A DNA stretch of 64,000 bases from Tepidibacter hydrothermalis (GCF_029542625.1 NZ_CP120733.1:2852001-2916000); one strand, 5' to 3'. Shown: positions 34,227 to 43,615, counted from the first letter of the stretch. Made by a program: numbers and translations. The notes: generated by a model not told the origin, from the sequence alone.

Positions 34227-34249
34227 CCTAACTATATACTATAGTTAGG
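34227..34249 (+). promoter_or_regulatory. Inverted repeat overlapping a ribosome binding site
   Basis: CCTAACTATA (34227-34236) and TATAGTTAGG (34240-34249) form a perfect 10-bp inverted repeat with a TAC loop. Its right arm includes the first half of AGGAGG (34247-34252) for the 28-codon frame. It could mask translation or bind a repressor. Confidence 0.55.
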
Positions 34250-34259
34250 AGGCGATTTT

Positions 34260-34346
34260 ATGTTTGATTTTTTATTAGAAATGATTTCATGTATTCTTCC
34301 CGATGTACTTCTTGATTTCTTTAAATCTAACACAGACTGTATATGA
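34260..34346 (+). CDS. Putative 28-residue hydrophobic peptide
   Basis: A short frame beginning MFDFLLEMISCILPDVLLDFF and ending TDCI is preceded by AGGAGG at good spacing (7 nt). It is amphipathic and hydrophobic with two Cys. A perfect hairpin or operator covers the ribosome binding site, and a strong terminator follows 69 bp downstream, so it looks like a separately transcribed small gene. It could be a toxin-like or membrane peptide; there is no direct evidence for either. Confidence 0.45.
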   Translation: MFDFLLEMISCILPDVLLDFFKSNTDCI

Positions 34347-34414
34347 AAAGTTTTTCACTAAAGTGTACCCCAATGACACTATTATAATATGTTTCACTAG
34401 GGTTATAAAAAAAG

Positions 34415-34462
34415 ATCACTGCAACATATTATATATGTGATATGTTGCAGTGATTGTTTTTT
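34415..34462 (+). terminator. Strong terminator after the small frame
   Basis: A perfect 15-bp stem (34415-34429 with 34440-34454) is followed by TGTTTTTT. Confidence 0.85.
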
Positions 34463-34661
34463 ATAGATTTCTCAAATTCTACTCTTAATAACTTTTTACA
34501 TTATTCTATATTTATTGATAAAACAAATTATGTTCATACTATTTTTATTTAAGAATATATTTTATTAAAATTTAGAAGAACTCTTGACTGTCCAGTAGAA
34601 TTATAAAGTTTTTGTACCTTAACTATTTGCTTTTAAATATTTTGCTATTAGATTCTCTTTT

Positions 34662-35291
34662 TTATTTTTTTGAGAATAATTTTTTATTATAATAACCTTC
34701 TGATAAATATAATGCTGCTAATGGATTGTGTCCTAGCACGCGGTCTTTGGCTGATAAAACAGTAATTGGTGCATCTGAATACTTTATAAATAGAGAATCA
34801 TGTCCAACACATAATCCCAAAATAATATTAAAATCTGTACCTGCATTATTTAGAAATAAAGCTTGTCCAATAGGATTACACATTGCTTCATATTTACACG
34901 GACTCACTTTATCTTCCTCTTTGATATTAATTTCCTCTTTTGGAATACTTCCATTTTTACATATTATTGAATTTACAGTAAACCCGTTAGCACGTAATAT
35001 TTTATTGAATAATTTCATTTCTTTTGCTAGTCCTAAGCAGAATGCAACACCTATATTTTTATAATTACACTTTTTTGCAAAATCCATAATTTCTTCAATT
35101 CTAGTTTTTTGACAATAGCCCTGTGATTCTACTAAAGCTGATTGATATGCAATCTTTGCATTTTCATCTTCTAAATATAATTTCTTACTTTCTTCCAAAA
35201 TCTTATCTTCAAGACAAGGACAGTTTTTCGGCATTCTACCCCTTTCTCCTATTTCACAAGCATGTACTCCACATAAGCCACAAGTATACAT
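34662..35291 (-). CDS. DUF1847 cysteine-rich metal-binding protein
   Basis: A 209-residue protein starting with a Cys cluster (MYTCGLCGVHACEIGERGRMPKNCPC, residues 1-26). A conserved body follows (NIGVAFCLGLAKEMKLF, ...SPCKYEAMCNPIGQALFLNNAGTDFNIILGLCVGHDSLF, VLGHNPLAALYLS). This matches the DUF1847 family, which probably binds a metal or iron-sulfur centre. The function is unknown. The start at 35291 is placed by GGAGG; the in-frame ATG five codons earlier overlaps that site. Monocistronic. Confidence 0.85.
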   Translation of the reverse strand: MYTCGLCGVHACEIGERGRMPKNCPCLEDKILEESKKLYLEDENAKIAYQSALVESQGYCQKTRIEEIMDFAKKCNYKNIGVAFCLGLAKEMKLFNKILRANGFTVNSIICKNGSIPKEEINIKEEDKVSPCKYEAMCNPIGQALFLNNAGTDFNIILGLCVGHDSLFIKYSDAPITVLSAKDRVLGHNPLAALYLSEGYYNKKLFSKK

Positions 35292-35455
35292 TATTATTTC
35301 CTCCATTTTCCTTGTTTTAATCCCTATATCATAAAGAGCTTTATTTTATTAAAAAAATAATTAGCTACAATTAGCAATAGGTTATATGTTTATTTTTTAG
35401 ATCCATATTTTAAAATAAAATAAGCCCAATTGAGTTACTACATACTATAAAGCAT

Positions 35456-35749
35456 TTTAAACAGATTCAAGAGTATTTTCTTCATAGCAGACTATCTGAG
35501 AGTCCATCCTAATCCCCATTCCTTCAAGCTTTTCAGCCAATGTCGAAAGCTTTGGAACCGGTCTTGCACCACCGTGGGCTTTTTGTGGACCTGCAAGATC
35601 TCCAAATAGAATGCATTTTTTATATGACCTTTATCATAGGACATTCTTCCATAGAAAGCATCAAACAGGTCAAACCTGCAGTCGATTATAAACAGCCCTT
35701 CGTCATCCATATGCTTTTCAAGCCATGTGCAATCAACAAAATTTTTCAT
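35456..35749 (-). pseudogene. Truncated, frameshifted rhodanese (sulfurtransferase)
   Basis: From an ATG at 35749 with GGAGGG, the frame reads the N-terminal rhodanese half (MKNFVDCTWLEKHMDDEGLF...SYDKGHIKNAFYLEI). It then loses phase; the next frame continues with DLAGPQKAHGGARPVPKLS and LAEKLEGMGIRMDSQIVC, which is the expected continuation. It stops at TLESV, so the second half with the catalytic Cys is missing. At least one frameshift and a 3' deletion make it inactive. Its base composition is visibly more GC-rich than the neighbours, which suggests transfer from elsewhere. Confidence 0.85.
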
Positions 35750-36224
35750 GAGAATCCCTCCAATTATATATTCACCTTTTCTGGTCACAGTCTCAACGAC
35801 ACTATTAATCCACTTAAATTGATACTATGACTAGAAATGGCACTTCAGTCAAATCTCATTTATACCAGCTATTTCAGTTCTGCAGTTCTTGAGTCTTTAA
35901 TAAAAATCCCGTATAATTATAGCAACTTGCGATCTATTCACAATAAGTATATACTTTTTCTGATATCTTGTATAATAATAATAATTGATATTAGATATCT
36001 TATTTTCTGATACCAAGACGAAGTATTTTTTATCAACATAGCCATTTATTCTCCTAAATCTAAGTTTAAATGCAAATGTGAATATATAAAAAATCAGATT
36101 AATATCAAAACTTATTTCCTAAGAAATAATATAGAAAAGTCTTCCTTTGCTCAAAATACTTGAAAATATAGCATTTTTAATAGGTTATCTACAAAATAAA
36201 AATGATATAGTTTCCTCAAGCATA
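35750..36224. other. Intergenic stretch, no supportable gene
   Basis: About 475 bp. The part next to the rhodanese remnant (to about 35900) shares its higher GC content and may be part of the same decayed segment. No gene is visible. Confidence 0.45.
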
Positions 36225-36265
36225 AAAAATAATGCTTATTAAAATTTTTAATAAGCATTATTTTT
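36225..36265. terminator. Terminator of the yunB operon
   Basis: A perfect 20-bp stem (36225-36244 with 36246-36265) lies 31 bp beyond the yunB stop, with A/T runs at both outer ends. Confidence 0.8.
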
Positions 36266-36296
36266 AGATTAAGTACAATATAAAAAAAGATAACCT

Positions 36297-36983
36297 CTAG
36301 TCAATAGTAGGTTCAACTATATTTCCAACCTCTTCCTTAGGAATACTTACATAGTTTTGAGGTACCTTGCCTACTACTATAGTTTCACATACTGGCATCT
36401 GACTTAAAACTTCTTTATATGATGATGTGAATGGGATTATAACTCTAACCTTAGTCTTTATTATTAAGTATATTCTATGTCTAGTTTGGTTTATCCCTGA
36501 TGAATCAAACTCCGTCTTAAAATCCACATTAACTATTCCCACAGGCTGAACACCTATCTTTAATTTTGGTCCATATTTAGCTAATATAGAGCTTTTAAAC
36601 GCAGTACCTAAAGGCACATTTGCAGATGTAGTTTTTATTTGCTTTAACTGCTGCTGTACTTCAATAGCAACATCCGATGCTATTTTATTCATTAGTATAG
36701 TATTTGCTTGTATCATGGTAATATTTCCATCTACATCAGTTTTCAAGCTTATGAGTTCCTCATACTTTATCTTTCCCTTTAATATTTCTCCAACAGATTT
36801 ATTTATAGATCTATTTGCAAGCTCTTGTGCTTTTGATTCAGCGATTGCTTGAACTACAGGTTTTATCTTTCTATCTACAAATATAAACGAACCTAAAGAC
36901 ATACTAAATATTAATATTAAAATTATTGCAGTTAATACTTTTTTATTTTTCTTTTTTTTATGAGCCTTAAGTAGTTTTTTCAA
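36297..36983 (-). CDS. yunB: Sporulation protein YunB
   Basis: A 228-residue YunB homologue: a Lys-rich cytoplasmic start, one transmembrane helix (about 14-35, VLTAIILILIFSMSLGSFIFV), then the extracytoplasmic YunB domain with ANRSINKSVGEIL, NTILMNKIASDVAIEVQQQL, VPLGTAFKSSILAKYGPKLKIGVQPVG and VCETIVVGKVPQNY. YunB is a mother-cell sporulation protein of unknown exact role. The start is TTG at 36983, 7 nt after GGGGGG; an ATG at 36998 overlaps that site. It follows the YcxB-like gene by about 34 bp and probably shares its transcript. A 65-bp copy of part of it lies at 31776-31840. Confidence 0.88.
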   Translation of the reverse strand: MKKLLKAHKKKKNKKVLTAIILILIFSMSLGSFIFVDRKIKPVVQAIAESKAQELANRSINKSVGEILKGKIKYEELISLKTDVDGNITMIQANTILMNKIASDVAIEVQQQLKQIKTTSANVPLGTAFKSSILAKYGPKLKIGVQPVGIVNVDFKTEFDSSGINQTRHRIYLIIKTKVRVIIPFTSSYKEVLSQMPVCETIVVGKVPQNYVSIPKEEVGNIVEPTID

Positions 36984-37017
36984 GATAATACCCCCCATAT
37001 TATAATATGAGGGGTTT

Positions 37018-37500
37018 CTATATCTCGTTACTAATTTCTTTATTTTTTATTCTTTTACTAAACAACTTTTCAGCCTCTTCTATATTTGACTTATTCAACC
37101 TAAGTTTTACTTCCTTATCTTTTCCAGTTCTAAATAATATAGTATGAGAATCATCTTCATCATATGAATAAGAAATTATTTTTTCCCACTCATACAGTTC
37201 ACTTTTGATTATTATTCCCTTATAACTTATTGTTTTTTCATAATACGCTCCAACTAAAATACCAGATATCAAAATTCCTATTATAACACCTTTCATACGA
37301 TAATCTATATTATTTTCAGTACCTACAGTTGTATAAATACCTAATATATTAACCAATACCATAGGTACACCCCATATAATACTCAACCCACTAAATCTCA
37401 ATAAAATTTCATTATCAACCATAAACTTCTTTATATTATCTATTAAATTTAGACAACCCGTAACTATAATTACAACAAGCATTATCTCCATACGCCCCAT
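37018..37500 (-). CDS. Small membrane protein, YcxB/DUF5673-like
   Basis: A 160-residue protein with about four hydrophobic N-terminal segments (about 5-18, 35-55, 68-86) and a cytoplasmic end with KGIIIKSELYEWEKIISYSYDEDDSHTILFRTGKDKEVKLRLNK. It shares the G-I-x-L-Y-x-W-x-x-I pattern of the gene at 6105-6551. AAGGAG precedes the ATG. It lies upstream of yunB in the same direction. The function is unknown. Confidence 0.6.
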   Translation of the reverse strand: MGRMEIMLVVIIVTGCLNLIDNIKKFMVDNEILLRFSGLSIIWGVPMVLVNILGIYTTVGTENNIDYRMKGVIIGILISGILVGAYYEKTISYKGIIIKSELYEWEKIISYSYDEDDSHTILFRTGKDKEVKLRLNKSNIEEAEKLFSKRIKNKEISNEI

Positions 37501-37637
37501 CTAATCAACTCCTTAGAAATAATAATACAATTGATTACATATTTTGTAAATACTTACTTCATTATATATATTGGTATATTTATCTTATTAATTGAACAAG
37601 TACATTTAAAAATTTTAGTATTACACTTGCAAATCAA

Positions 37638-37830
37638 AGGAAATTAAAATGTTAGAGAATGATTTAAATATTTTTTTATAAAACTTGAATTACAGCGTTT
37701 GAATATGCGTTAAGAAAGTTCGTTGTCTGACCAACGGGAGTTTAGAACTTTTAGGATATTTAATAAGCTACAATCTTTAGTTATATAAAAAATATTGACT
37801 AAGTATCGGTATTTTAATGAGCATTATTTT
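37638..37830. repeat. Long-hairpin dispersed repeat (family LH), copy A
   Basis: It shares the core of copies B and C: AAATGTTAG on the left, ATAAAACTTGAATTACAGCG, CGTTAAGAAAGTTCGTTGTCTGA, GAACTTTTAGGATATTTAA, CAATCTTTAGTT and GTATCGGTATTTTAAT. The inner stem AAGTTC/GAACTT is intact. The outermost arms pair poorly, so this copy seems partly decayed. It lies between the tyrS terminator and the YcxB-like gene. Confidence 0.8.
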
Positions 37831-37842
37831 GGTAATAGGTAC

Positions 37843-37873
37843 AAAAAATGCCCCCTTAATTGAAGGGAGCATT
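37843..37873 (-). terminator. Terminator of tyrS
   Basis: An AATGC-CCCTT/AAGGG-GCATT stem (37847-37873) and a T run on the minus strand lie just after the tyrS stop. Confidence 0.75.
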
Positions 37874-37878
37874 CCTTT

Positions 37879-39102
37879 CTATCCTATTTTAACTTGATGA
37901 TATACTTTCTTACCTTTTCTTATCATTAAAGAATCATCTTCAAAGTTATCTTCAGTTATCTTAAATTCTATCTCTTTTATTTTTTCATCATTTATAGAAA
38001 CTCCACCTTGTTGTACTAAACGTCTTGCTTCACTTCTTGAAGCTGCAAGAGATGTAGTTGTAAGTAGAGTTAATATGTCCATTCCATCAGCTATATCAGC
38101 TTTAGCTATTTCAGTACAAGGAATTGATCCTGCCATAGCTCCTTTTCCAAATAAAGCTTTAGCTGCTTCTTGAGCTTTCTTAGCTTCTTCTTCTCCATGA
38201 ACTATTTTAGTAACCTCGTAAGCTAAAACTTCCTTAGCTTTGTTTATTTCTGAACCTTCTAATGAAGCAAGTCTTTCAACCTCATCCATTTCAATAAATG
38301 TTAAAAGTGATAAACAGTTTTTAACATCTGCATCAGCAACATTTCTCCAGTATTGGTAAAACTCGTATGGAGAGAATTTTTCAGCATCAAGCCAAACTGC
38401 TCCTGATTCTGTTTTACCCATTTTCTTACCTTCACTATTAGTTAAAAGTGTGAATGTCATACCATAAGCTGAGTCACCTTCAACACGTCTTATAAGATCT
38501 GCTCCTGCTATTATATTAGACCATTGATCGTCTCCACCTAATTGTAATTTACATCCATATCTCTTATGAAGCTCTACAAAGTCATATGCCTGCATTATCA
38601 TGTAGTTAAACTCAAGGAAAGATAATCCTTTTTCCATACGGCTTTTAAAGCACTCAGCTGTTAACATTCTATTAACAGAGAAGTGTCTTCCAACCTCTCT
38701 TAAGAAAGGTATGTACTCTAAGTTCATAAGCCAGTTAGCATTGTTTTCCATTATAGCTTTATCATCAGAAAAATCTAAGAATCTTTTCATTTGACCTTTG
38801 AAGCATTCTGCATTATGTTGAATATCTTCAACAGTTAACATCTTTCTCATATCAGTCTTTCCTGTTGGATCTCCTACCATAGTAGTTCCTCCACCTAAAA
38901 GAGCTATTGGTCTATGTCCTGCTCTTTGAAGATGAGCCATAGCCATTAATTGAAGAAAGTGTCCTACATGTAAACTATCAGCAGTTGCATCAAATCCTAT
39001 ATAAAAAGTCACAGACTCTTTTCCTAACAGATCACGTATTTCGTCTTCATGTGTAGTTTGTTTTATAAATCCACGTTCTTTTAAAGTATCAAATACATTC
39101 AT
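37879..39102 (-). CDS. tyrS: Tyrosyl-tRNA synthetase
   Basis: A 407-residue class I aminoacyl-tRNA synthetase: the HIGH-type motif HVGH at 45-48, the KMSKS-type motif KMGKT at about 231-235, GGDDQWSNI in the tyrosine-binding region, and a C-terminal S4 RNA-binding domain (about 340-405: [25 protein letters not shown]). It has normal length for the bacterial TyrRS group. It charges tRNA-Tyr in the cytosol. GGAGGG precedes the ATG. A T-box leader lies directly upstream, so it is induced by uncharged tRNA-Tyr. Confidence 0.97.
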   Translation of the reverse strand: MNVFDTLKERGFIKQTTHEDEIRDLLGKESVTFYIGFDATADSLHVGHFLQLMAMAHLQRAGHRPIALLGGGTTMVGDPTGKTDMRKMLTVEDIQHNAECFKGQMKRFLDFSDDKAIMENNANWLMNLEYIPFLREVGRHFSVNRMLTAECFKSRMEKGLSFLEFNYMIMQAYDFVELHKRYGCKLQLGGDDQWSNIIAGADLIRRVEGDSAYGMTFTLLTNSEGKKMGKTESGAVWLDAEKFSPYEFYQYWRNVADADVKNCLSLLTFIEMDEVERLASLEGSEINKAKEVLAYEVTKIVHGEEEAKKAQEAAKALFGKGAMAGSIPCTEIAKADIADGMDILTLLTTTSLAASRSEARRLVQQGGVSINDEKIKEIEFKITEDNFEDDSLMIRKGKKVYHQVKIG

Positions 39103-39130
39103 TTAAAACCCTCCTATATTTCTTTGTATA

Positions 39131-39375
39131 TTAAAAAAGGGCCTCCTCGTCCTATGAAAGGACGAGAAAACCCGTGGTACCACCTTAATTCGCATAAAAA
39201 TGCCTCTTATCCACTGTAACGTATGGAAAACGTCGAGATTTTTAGTTTCGAAACTCCAGAGTGTATTTCACCTTATCATGTACTGTAAACCTTTCACCAC
39301 CCGATTTACTCTCTATTTTTGTAACCATGAGGATTACTAATCTCCTTCAACGTCTATTATTAAATAATTTACCCT
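39131..39375 (-). ncRNA. T-box leader (tRNA-Tyr-sensing) of tyrS
   Basis: On the minus strand the T-box core AGGTGGTACCACGGG (about 39171-39185) is followed by the terminator stem CTCGTCCT/AGGACGAG (about 39144-39165) and a T run. Upstream lies a Stem I region with the usual GGTGGTGAAAGG and a candidate UAC (Tyr) specifier followed by A at 39265-39263; a second UAC is at 39283-39281. The T-box sequence is the anti-terminator partner of the terminator's 5' side. Confidence 0.93.
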
Positions 39376-39519
39376 ATTCTATCATAAATATAACTTTTTT
39401 TGCAATAAATATCTATTTTTTTATATTACAACAATGTTACAAAAATATTCTTTGAATAAATTTATAGATTGACCTTTTTCTTCTATGTTATAATAAGTTG
39501 AATAAGGAGGTAATGACGA

Positions 39520-42066
39520 ATGCGCAGTGATAAAAATAATGATAAAAGTAATCCTACTAAAAATAACGAAAAAAAGAAAAAAGTAAGCATTTTCAGAATA
39601 GTACTTATTACTTTTATTATATTATCTATAGTTGGTACAGCCTGTGTTATGGGTCTTGTAGTAGGCGTTATTAAAAACGCACCACCTATAGATCCACACA
39701 ATCTTGAAATGTATGAAAGTTCTTTCATATATGATTCTAATGGACAATTAATAGAAAAGGTTCATGGATCAAACTTTAGAAGTCTAGTAACTTTAGATAA
39801 AATACCAAAGGATTTACAAAATGCAGTTATATCTATAGAGGATGAGAGATTTTATGATCACCATGGTGTAGATATAAAAAGATTATTTGGTGCACTTTGG
39901 TATGACTTAAAAACTATGAGTAAAGCTCAAGGAGCAAGTACACTAACACAACAGCTTGCTAAGAATATGTATACATCTAATGAAAAAACTATTACAAGAA
40001 AGATTAAAGATGCTTATTATGCTCTTCAACTTGAAAAGACTCTTTCTAAAGATGAAATACTGGAAACTTACTTAAATACTTTCTATCTAGGTAGAGGTGC
40101 TATTGGGGTACAAGCCGCAGCTCAAACTTATTTTTCAAAAGATGTAGGCGAATTAACTCTAGCAGAATCTTCAATGATAGCAGGTATAACTAAAAATCCA
40201 TCTAAATATTCCCCTTATACTACTCAAAGACTTGATGGTAGTGAGAATTTAGATGAACTTAAGAACTTACTAGTTTTTTATCCTAAAACAGCAAACACAG
40301 ATCCAGCTTCTGATGTGGAAAAAAGAATGTTTGAACAACTACATAGCAAAGGATTAATAGATAATTATAACTATGATCAACTAAAAAAAGAACAACTAGT
40401 CGTTAGAAAAGCAGTTGTTAACCCTAAAGCAAAAGAAAGACAAGAAACTGTACTTTATAAAATGTCAGAACTTGGTAAAATATCACAAACTGAGTATGAT
40501 CAAGCTAAAAACGAAGAAATTGTTATAAAGGTTGGAAGTCAAACTCAAACCAATGTTTCTTCTTATTTCGTAGATTTAGTTAAAGATGATGTTATAGATG
40601 CTCTAGTTAAACAAGGTAAAACTGAAGATGAAGCTAGAGATATGCTTTATAATGGAGGTCTTAGAATATATTCTACTATGGATGTTAATATCCAAAAGAT
40701 ACTAGAGACAGAATATCAAAAGACTTCTAATTTCCCAGGAACTTTTACTGATAAAAATGGTAATATACAACCTCAATCAGCTATGGTTATAATGGATTAC
40801 CGTACAGGTCAAGTTAAAGCTTTAGTTGGTGGAAGAATGATAGGTGGTAAAAAGCTTTATAATAGAGCTGTTAACCCTAGACAACCAGGTTCTGCTATAA
40901 AACCAATTGCTGTATACTTACCAGCTCTTGATAGCGGAATGACAGCTGCTACTGCAATAGATGATTCACCAACAGGATATAAATATTCATCTAATGAAAA
41001 ATGGAAGCCTAGCAACTATGCTCATAAATATAGAGGACCTATAACTTTAAGACAATCCGTTCAACATTCTTCAAATGTAGGAGCTGTAAAGACAGCAGAA
41101 ATGCTTTCTTCAAGCCCATATTCTTCTGTTGAGGTTATGGTTGATTTCTTAGAAAACATGGGTATATCTACTATAGTAAAAACGCCTGGTCATAATGATA
41201 AAAACTTCTCTGCACTTACTCTTGGAGGTATGACTAAGGGAATAACTCCACTTGAGATGACTGCAGCTTATGGATCTATGGCAAATGGCGGAACTTATAT
41301 TAAGCCTATGCTGTTCTCTAAGATAGAAGATTCAAGCGGAAATTTAATATTAAATAACAAACCTGTTAAACACTCAGTTACAACGCCTCAAACAGCTTAT
41401 ATAATGACTGATATTTTAACAACTGTTGTAAATAATGGTACTGGAGGCCGTGCTAGAATATCTAATATGCCTGTAGCAGGAAAAACAGGTACTACTAGTG
41501 ATAATAACGATGCTTGGTTTGCAGGATATACTCCTTATTATGTTGGAGCAACTTGGATAGGTAATGACTACAACCAAAGACTTAAAAAAGGAAGTGCTAT
41601 GTCATCATCACTTTGGTCAAAAGTTATGACTCAAGTTCATAAAGGACTTCCAAGAAAATCATTCAAAAGACCTAGCGGAATAGTAACTCAAAATGTATGT
41701 TTAGAAAGTGGTCAACTTCCAACTCATTTTTGTGAGAAAACTACAACTGAAAAATTTGTAGCAGGTACAGAACCTAAAAAATACTGTGAGATGCATACTC
41801 AAGATGAAAATGTAGAGATAGAAGAAAGCCCTGATGCATCTGATATAATAAATGATTGGTTGTTCGATTCTAATAAAAAAACAGACAATAATCAAACAAC
41901 AGATTCTAAAAAAGATGTTACTAATCCTCCAAATAATGAAACAAATAAAGACCCAAAACCAACTCCAAAAGATGAGGATAAACAAACAGAAAACTTATTT
42001 TTTAAAAAACAAGATACTGAAGACAAAAAAAATGAAGATGAAACAAAAATAATAGAGAGCAATTAA
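39520..42066 (+). CDS. Class A penicillin-binding protein (PBP1a type)
   Basis: An 848-residue bifunctional peptidoglycan synthase. It has a cytoplasmic Lys-rich N-terminus, one transmembrane helix (about 25-50), a GT51 glycosyltransferase domain (about 70-260; EDERFYDHHGVD, GASTLTQQLAKNMY, KDEILETYLNTFYLGRGAIGVQAAAQTYF) and a transpeptidase domain (about 410-710; active-site SxxK in PGSAIKPIAVY, SSN in VQHSSNVGAV, KTGTT). The C-terminal tail (about 770-848) is low-complexity and rich in Asp, Lys, Asn and Thr. AGGAGG precedes the ATG. It makes wall glycan and cross-links at the membrane surface. Monocistronic with its own terminator. Confidence 0.95.
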   Translation: MRSDKNNDKSNPTKNNEKKKKVSIFRIVLITFIILSIVGTACVMGLVVGVIKNAPPIDPHNLEMYESSFIYDSNGQLIEKVHGSNFRSLVTLDKIPKDLQNAVISIEDERFYDHHGVDIKRLFGALWYDLKTMSKAQGASTLTQQLAKNMYTSNEKTITRKIKDAYYALQLEKTLSKDEILETYLNTFYLGRGAIGVQAAAQTYFSKDVGELTLAESSMIAGITKNPSKYSPYTTQRLDGSENLDELKNLLVFYPKTANTDPASDVEKRMFEQLHSKGLIDNYNYDQLKKEQLVVRKAVVNPKAKERQETVLYKMSELGKISQTEYDQAKNEEIVIKVGSQTQTNVSSYFVDLVKDDVIDALVKQGKTEDEARDMLYNGGLRIYSTMDVNIQKILETEYQKTSNFPGTFTDKNGNIQPQSAMVIMDYRTGQVKALVGGRMIGGKKLYNRAVNPRQPGSAIKPIAVYLPALDSGMTAATAIDDSPTGYKYSSNEKWKPSNYAHKYRGPITLRQSVQHSSNVGAVKTAEMLSSSPYSSVEVMVDFLENMGISTIVKTPGHNDKNFSALTLGGMTKGITPLEMTAAYGSMANGGTYIKPMLFSKIEDSSGNLILNNKPVKHSVTTPQTAYIMTDILTTVVNNGTGGRARISNMPVAGKTGTTSDNNDAWFAGYTPYYVGATWIGNDYNQRLKKGSAMSSSLWSKVMTQVHKGLPRKSFKRPSGIVTQNVCLESGQLPTHFCEKTTTEKFVAGTEPKKYCEMHTQDENVEIEESPDASDIINDWLFDSNKKTDNNQTTDSKKDVTNPPNNETNKDPKPTPKDEDKQTENLFFKKQDTEDKKNEDETKIIESN

Positions 42067-42082
42067 TTGCTCTCTATTTTTC
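42051..42082 (+). terminator. Terminator overlapping the PBP stop codon
   Basis: A perfect 14-bp palindromic stem (42051-42064 with 42065-42078) is followed by TTTT. Confidence 0.8.
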
Positions 42083-42140
42083 TTACTAAAAAATCATGAA
42101 ATTTTTAATTTATGAATAACGTTGATTAAGTTACTAAATT

Positions 42141-42219
42141 TGCAACTATTTTAAGCAACGGAGCCCGTAGGACTCGTTGGCGATATTAGCTATGCGATAG
42201 CATAAAGCGAATTTTTTTA
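42141..42219 (+). repeat. Two-hairpin dispersed repeat (family R1)
   Basis: TGCAACTATTTTAAGCAACG opens it. Hairpin 1 is CAACGGAG...CTCGTTG (about 42156-42180), hairpin 2 is GCTATGC-GATA-GCATA (about 42189-42205), and the end is GCGAATTTTTTTA. It lies between the PBP gene and the convergent spoVAE. Confidence 0.85.
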
Positions 42220-42223
42220 TCTT

Positions 42224-42580
42224 TTATGGCTTTGTTTTTGGCGTGAATATTAAAGACATTATATATCCAAACAAAACAGCTGCTGCTATTCCACCAGCAT
42301 TTGCAGCTGTTCCTCCTGTAAATGCTCCTAATATACCTTTCTTACCTACTTCTTCTATAACACCTTTTCCCAGTCCATATCCAAATCCAGTAAGAGGTAC
42401 AGTTGCACCTGCTCCTCCAAACTTTACAATAGGTTCATATATTCCAAGTCCCGTCAATATAACTCCTATGGTTACGAAACTTACAAGTACATACGGGGAT
42501 GGTATCTTAAAAAAGTCCATAAGTATTTGACCTATAACACATATAGCTCCTCCAACTATAAAAGCTCTTAAATACTCCAC
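42224..42580 (-). CDS. spoVAE: SpoVAE (AEb type), canonical operon
   Basis: A 118-residue four-helix membrane protein: YLRAFIVGGAICVIGQILMDFFK, GLGIYEPIVKFGGAGATVPLTGFGYGLGKGVIEEVGKKGILGA and a C-terminal helix. It is the last gene of the five-gene canonical spoVA operon and takes part with SpoVAC and SpoVAD in dipicolinic acid import into the forespore. The start is GTG at 42580, placed by AGGAGG. It begins 11 bp after spoVAD. Confidence 0.94.
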   Translation of the reverse strand: MEYLRAFIVGGAICVIGQILMDFFKIPSPYVLVSFVTIGVILTGLGIYEPIVKFGGAGATVPLTGFGYGLGKGVIEEVGKKGILGAFTGGTAANAGGIAAAVLFGYIMSLIFTPKTKP

Positions 42581-42591
42581 AATTGCACCTC

Positions 42592-43602
42592 CTAATTCTC
42601 TATAATTACCGCATGAGCTATGGATGGTATACTTTGCTTTTGAAGTGTGCTCGTAGGAGACATAAGTGCTCCTGTTGATACTAGCATAACTTTGTTTATT
42701 TCTTTCTTTTTCAATTTTTTATATATGTATCCATTGAATACACTCGCGGAACATCCACAACCACTTCCGCCAGAGTGAGTATCTTGTTTTTTATGATCAA
42801 ATATTTCTATTCCGCAGTCCATATATACGCTAGATAAATCATAACCTTCTTTATTTATGAAATCGAGAAGAATCTCTCCTCCTATTATTCCCAAATCTCC
42901 TGTTGCTATTATATCAAAGCTATCTATGTCGTCCTTTGTATCATCAAAGTATGCTTTTATTGTATCCACTGCTGCTGGAGCCATGGCTGGTCCCATATTA
43001 TTAACATCAGTTATACCCTTATCTATAACCTTACCAGTAGTTATCCTTTTTATCTTTGGCCCTTCTCCTTTTGATGATATAACACTAGCTCCTGTTCCTG
43101 TAACTGTCCACTGAGCAGTCATAGGTCGTTGATTTCCAAGTTCTAAAGGATATCTAAACTGTCTCTCTGCTGTACAAAAATGACTTGAAGTAGCAGCTAC
43201 TACTAAATCTGAAAATCCTCCATCTACAATCATTGATGCAAGACTCATCGATTCTGACATTGTTGAACATGCTCCATACACTCCAAAGAACGGTCTTTTT
43301 AAATCTCTTGCAGCAAAAGATGTAGACATAAGTTGATTTAATAGATCTCCTGCCACTATATAATCAACCTGATTAAGTACATAATCACTTTTACCTACAG
43401 CCATTTTTATAACTTCTCTTACCATCTTACTTTCGCCAAATTCCCAACTCTCTTCTCCAAATAAGTCATCTTTTAATATCATATCAAAATAATCCTTTAA
43501 TGGTCCCTCACCTTCTTTTGGACCAACAATTGAACCAGTTGATATTATAACAGGATTATTTTGTAACTGTATTGTTTGATTCCCTAATCTTTTTTTTGCC
43601 AT
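42592..43602 (-). CDS. spoVAD: SpoVAD, canonical operon
   Basis: A 336-residue dipicolinic-acid-binding protein with thiolase-like fold: YGACSTMSESMSLASMIVDGG, SSHFCTAERQFRYP, QWTVTGTGASVIS, MGPAMAPAAVDTIKAY and GGSGCGCSASVFNGY. AAAGGAGG precedes the ATG. It lies between spoVAC and spoVAE with gaps of 13 and 11 bp. By analogy with Bacillus it is expressed in the forespore under SigG. Confidence 0.95.
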   Translation of the reverse strand: MAKKRLGNQTIQLQNNPVIISTGSIVGPKEGEGPLKDYFDMILKDDLFGEESWEFGESKMVREVIKMAVGKSDYVLNQVDYIVAGDLLNQLMSTSFAARDLKRPFFGVYGACSTMSESMSLASMIVDGGFSDLVVAATSSHFCTAERQFRYPLELGNQRPMTAQWTVTGTGASVISSKGEGPKIKRITTGKVIDKGITDVNNMGPAMAPAAVDTIKAYFDDTKDDIDSFDIIATGDLGIIGGEILLDFINKEGYDLSSVYMDCGIEIFDHKKQDTHSGGSGCGCSASVFNGYIYKKLKKKEINKVMLVSTGALMSPTSTLQKQSIPSIAHAVIIEN

Positions 43603-43615
43603 AGTAACCTCCTTT

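Noticed and set aside
35540-35830. A 96-residue plus-strand frame
   Set aside because: It is the antisense of the rhodanese remnant, and the minus strand gives clear rhodanese similarity in two frames.
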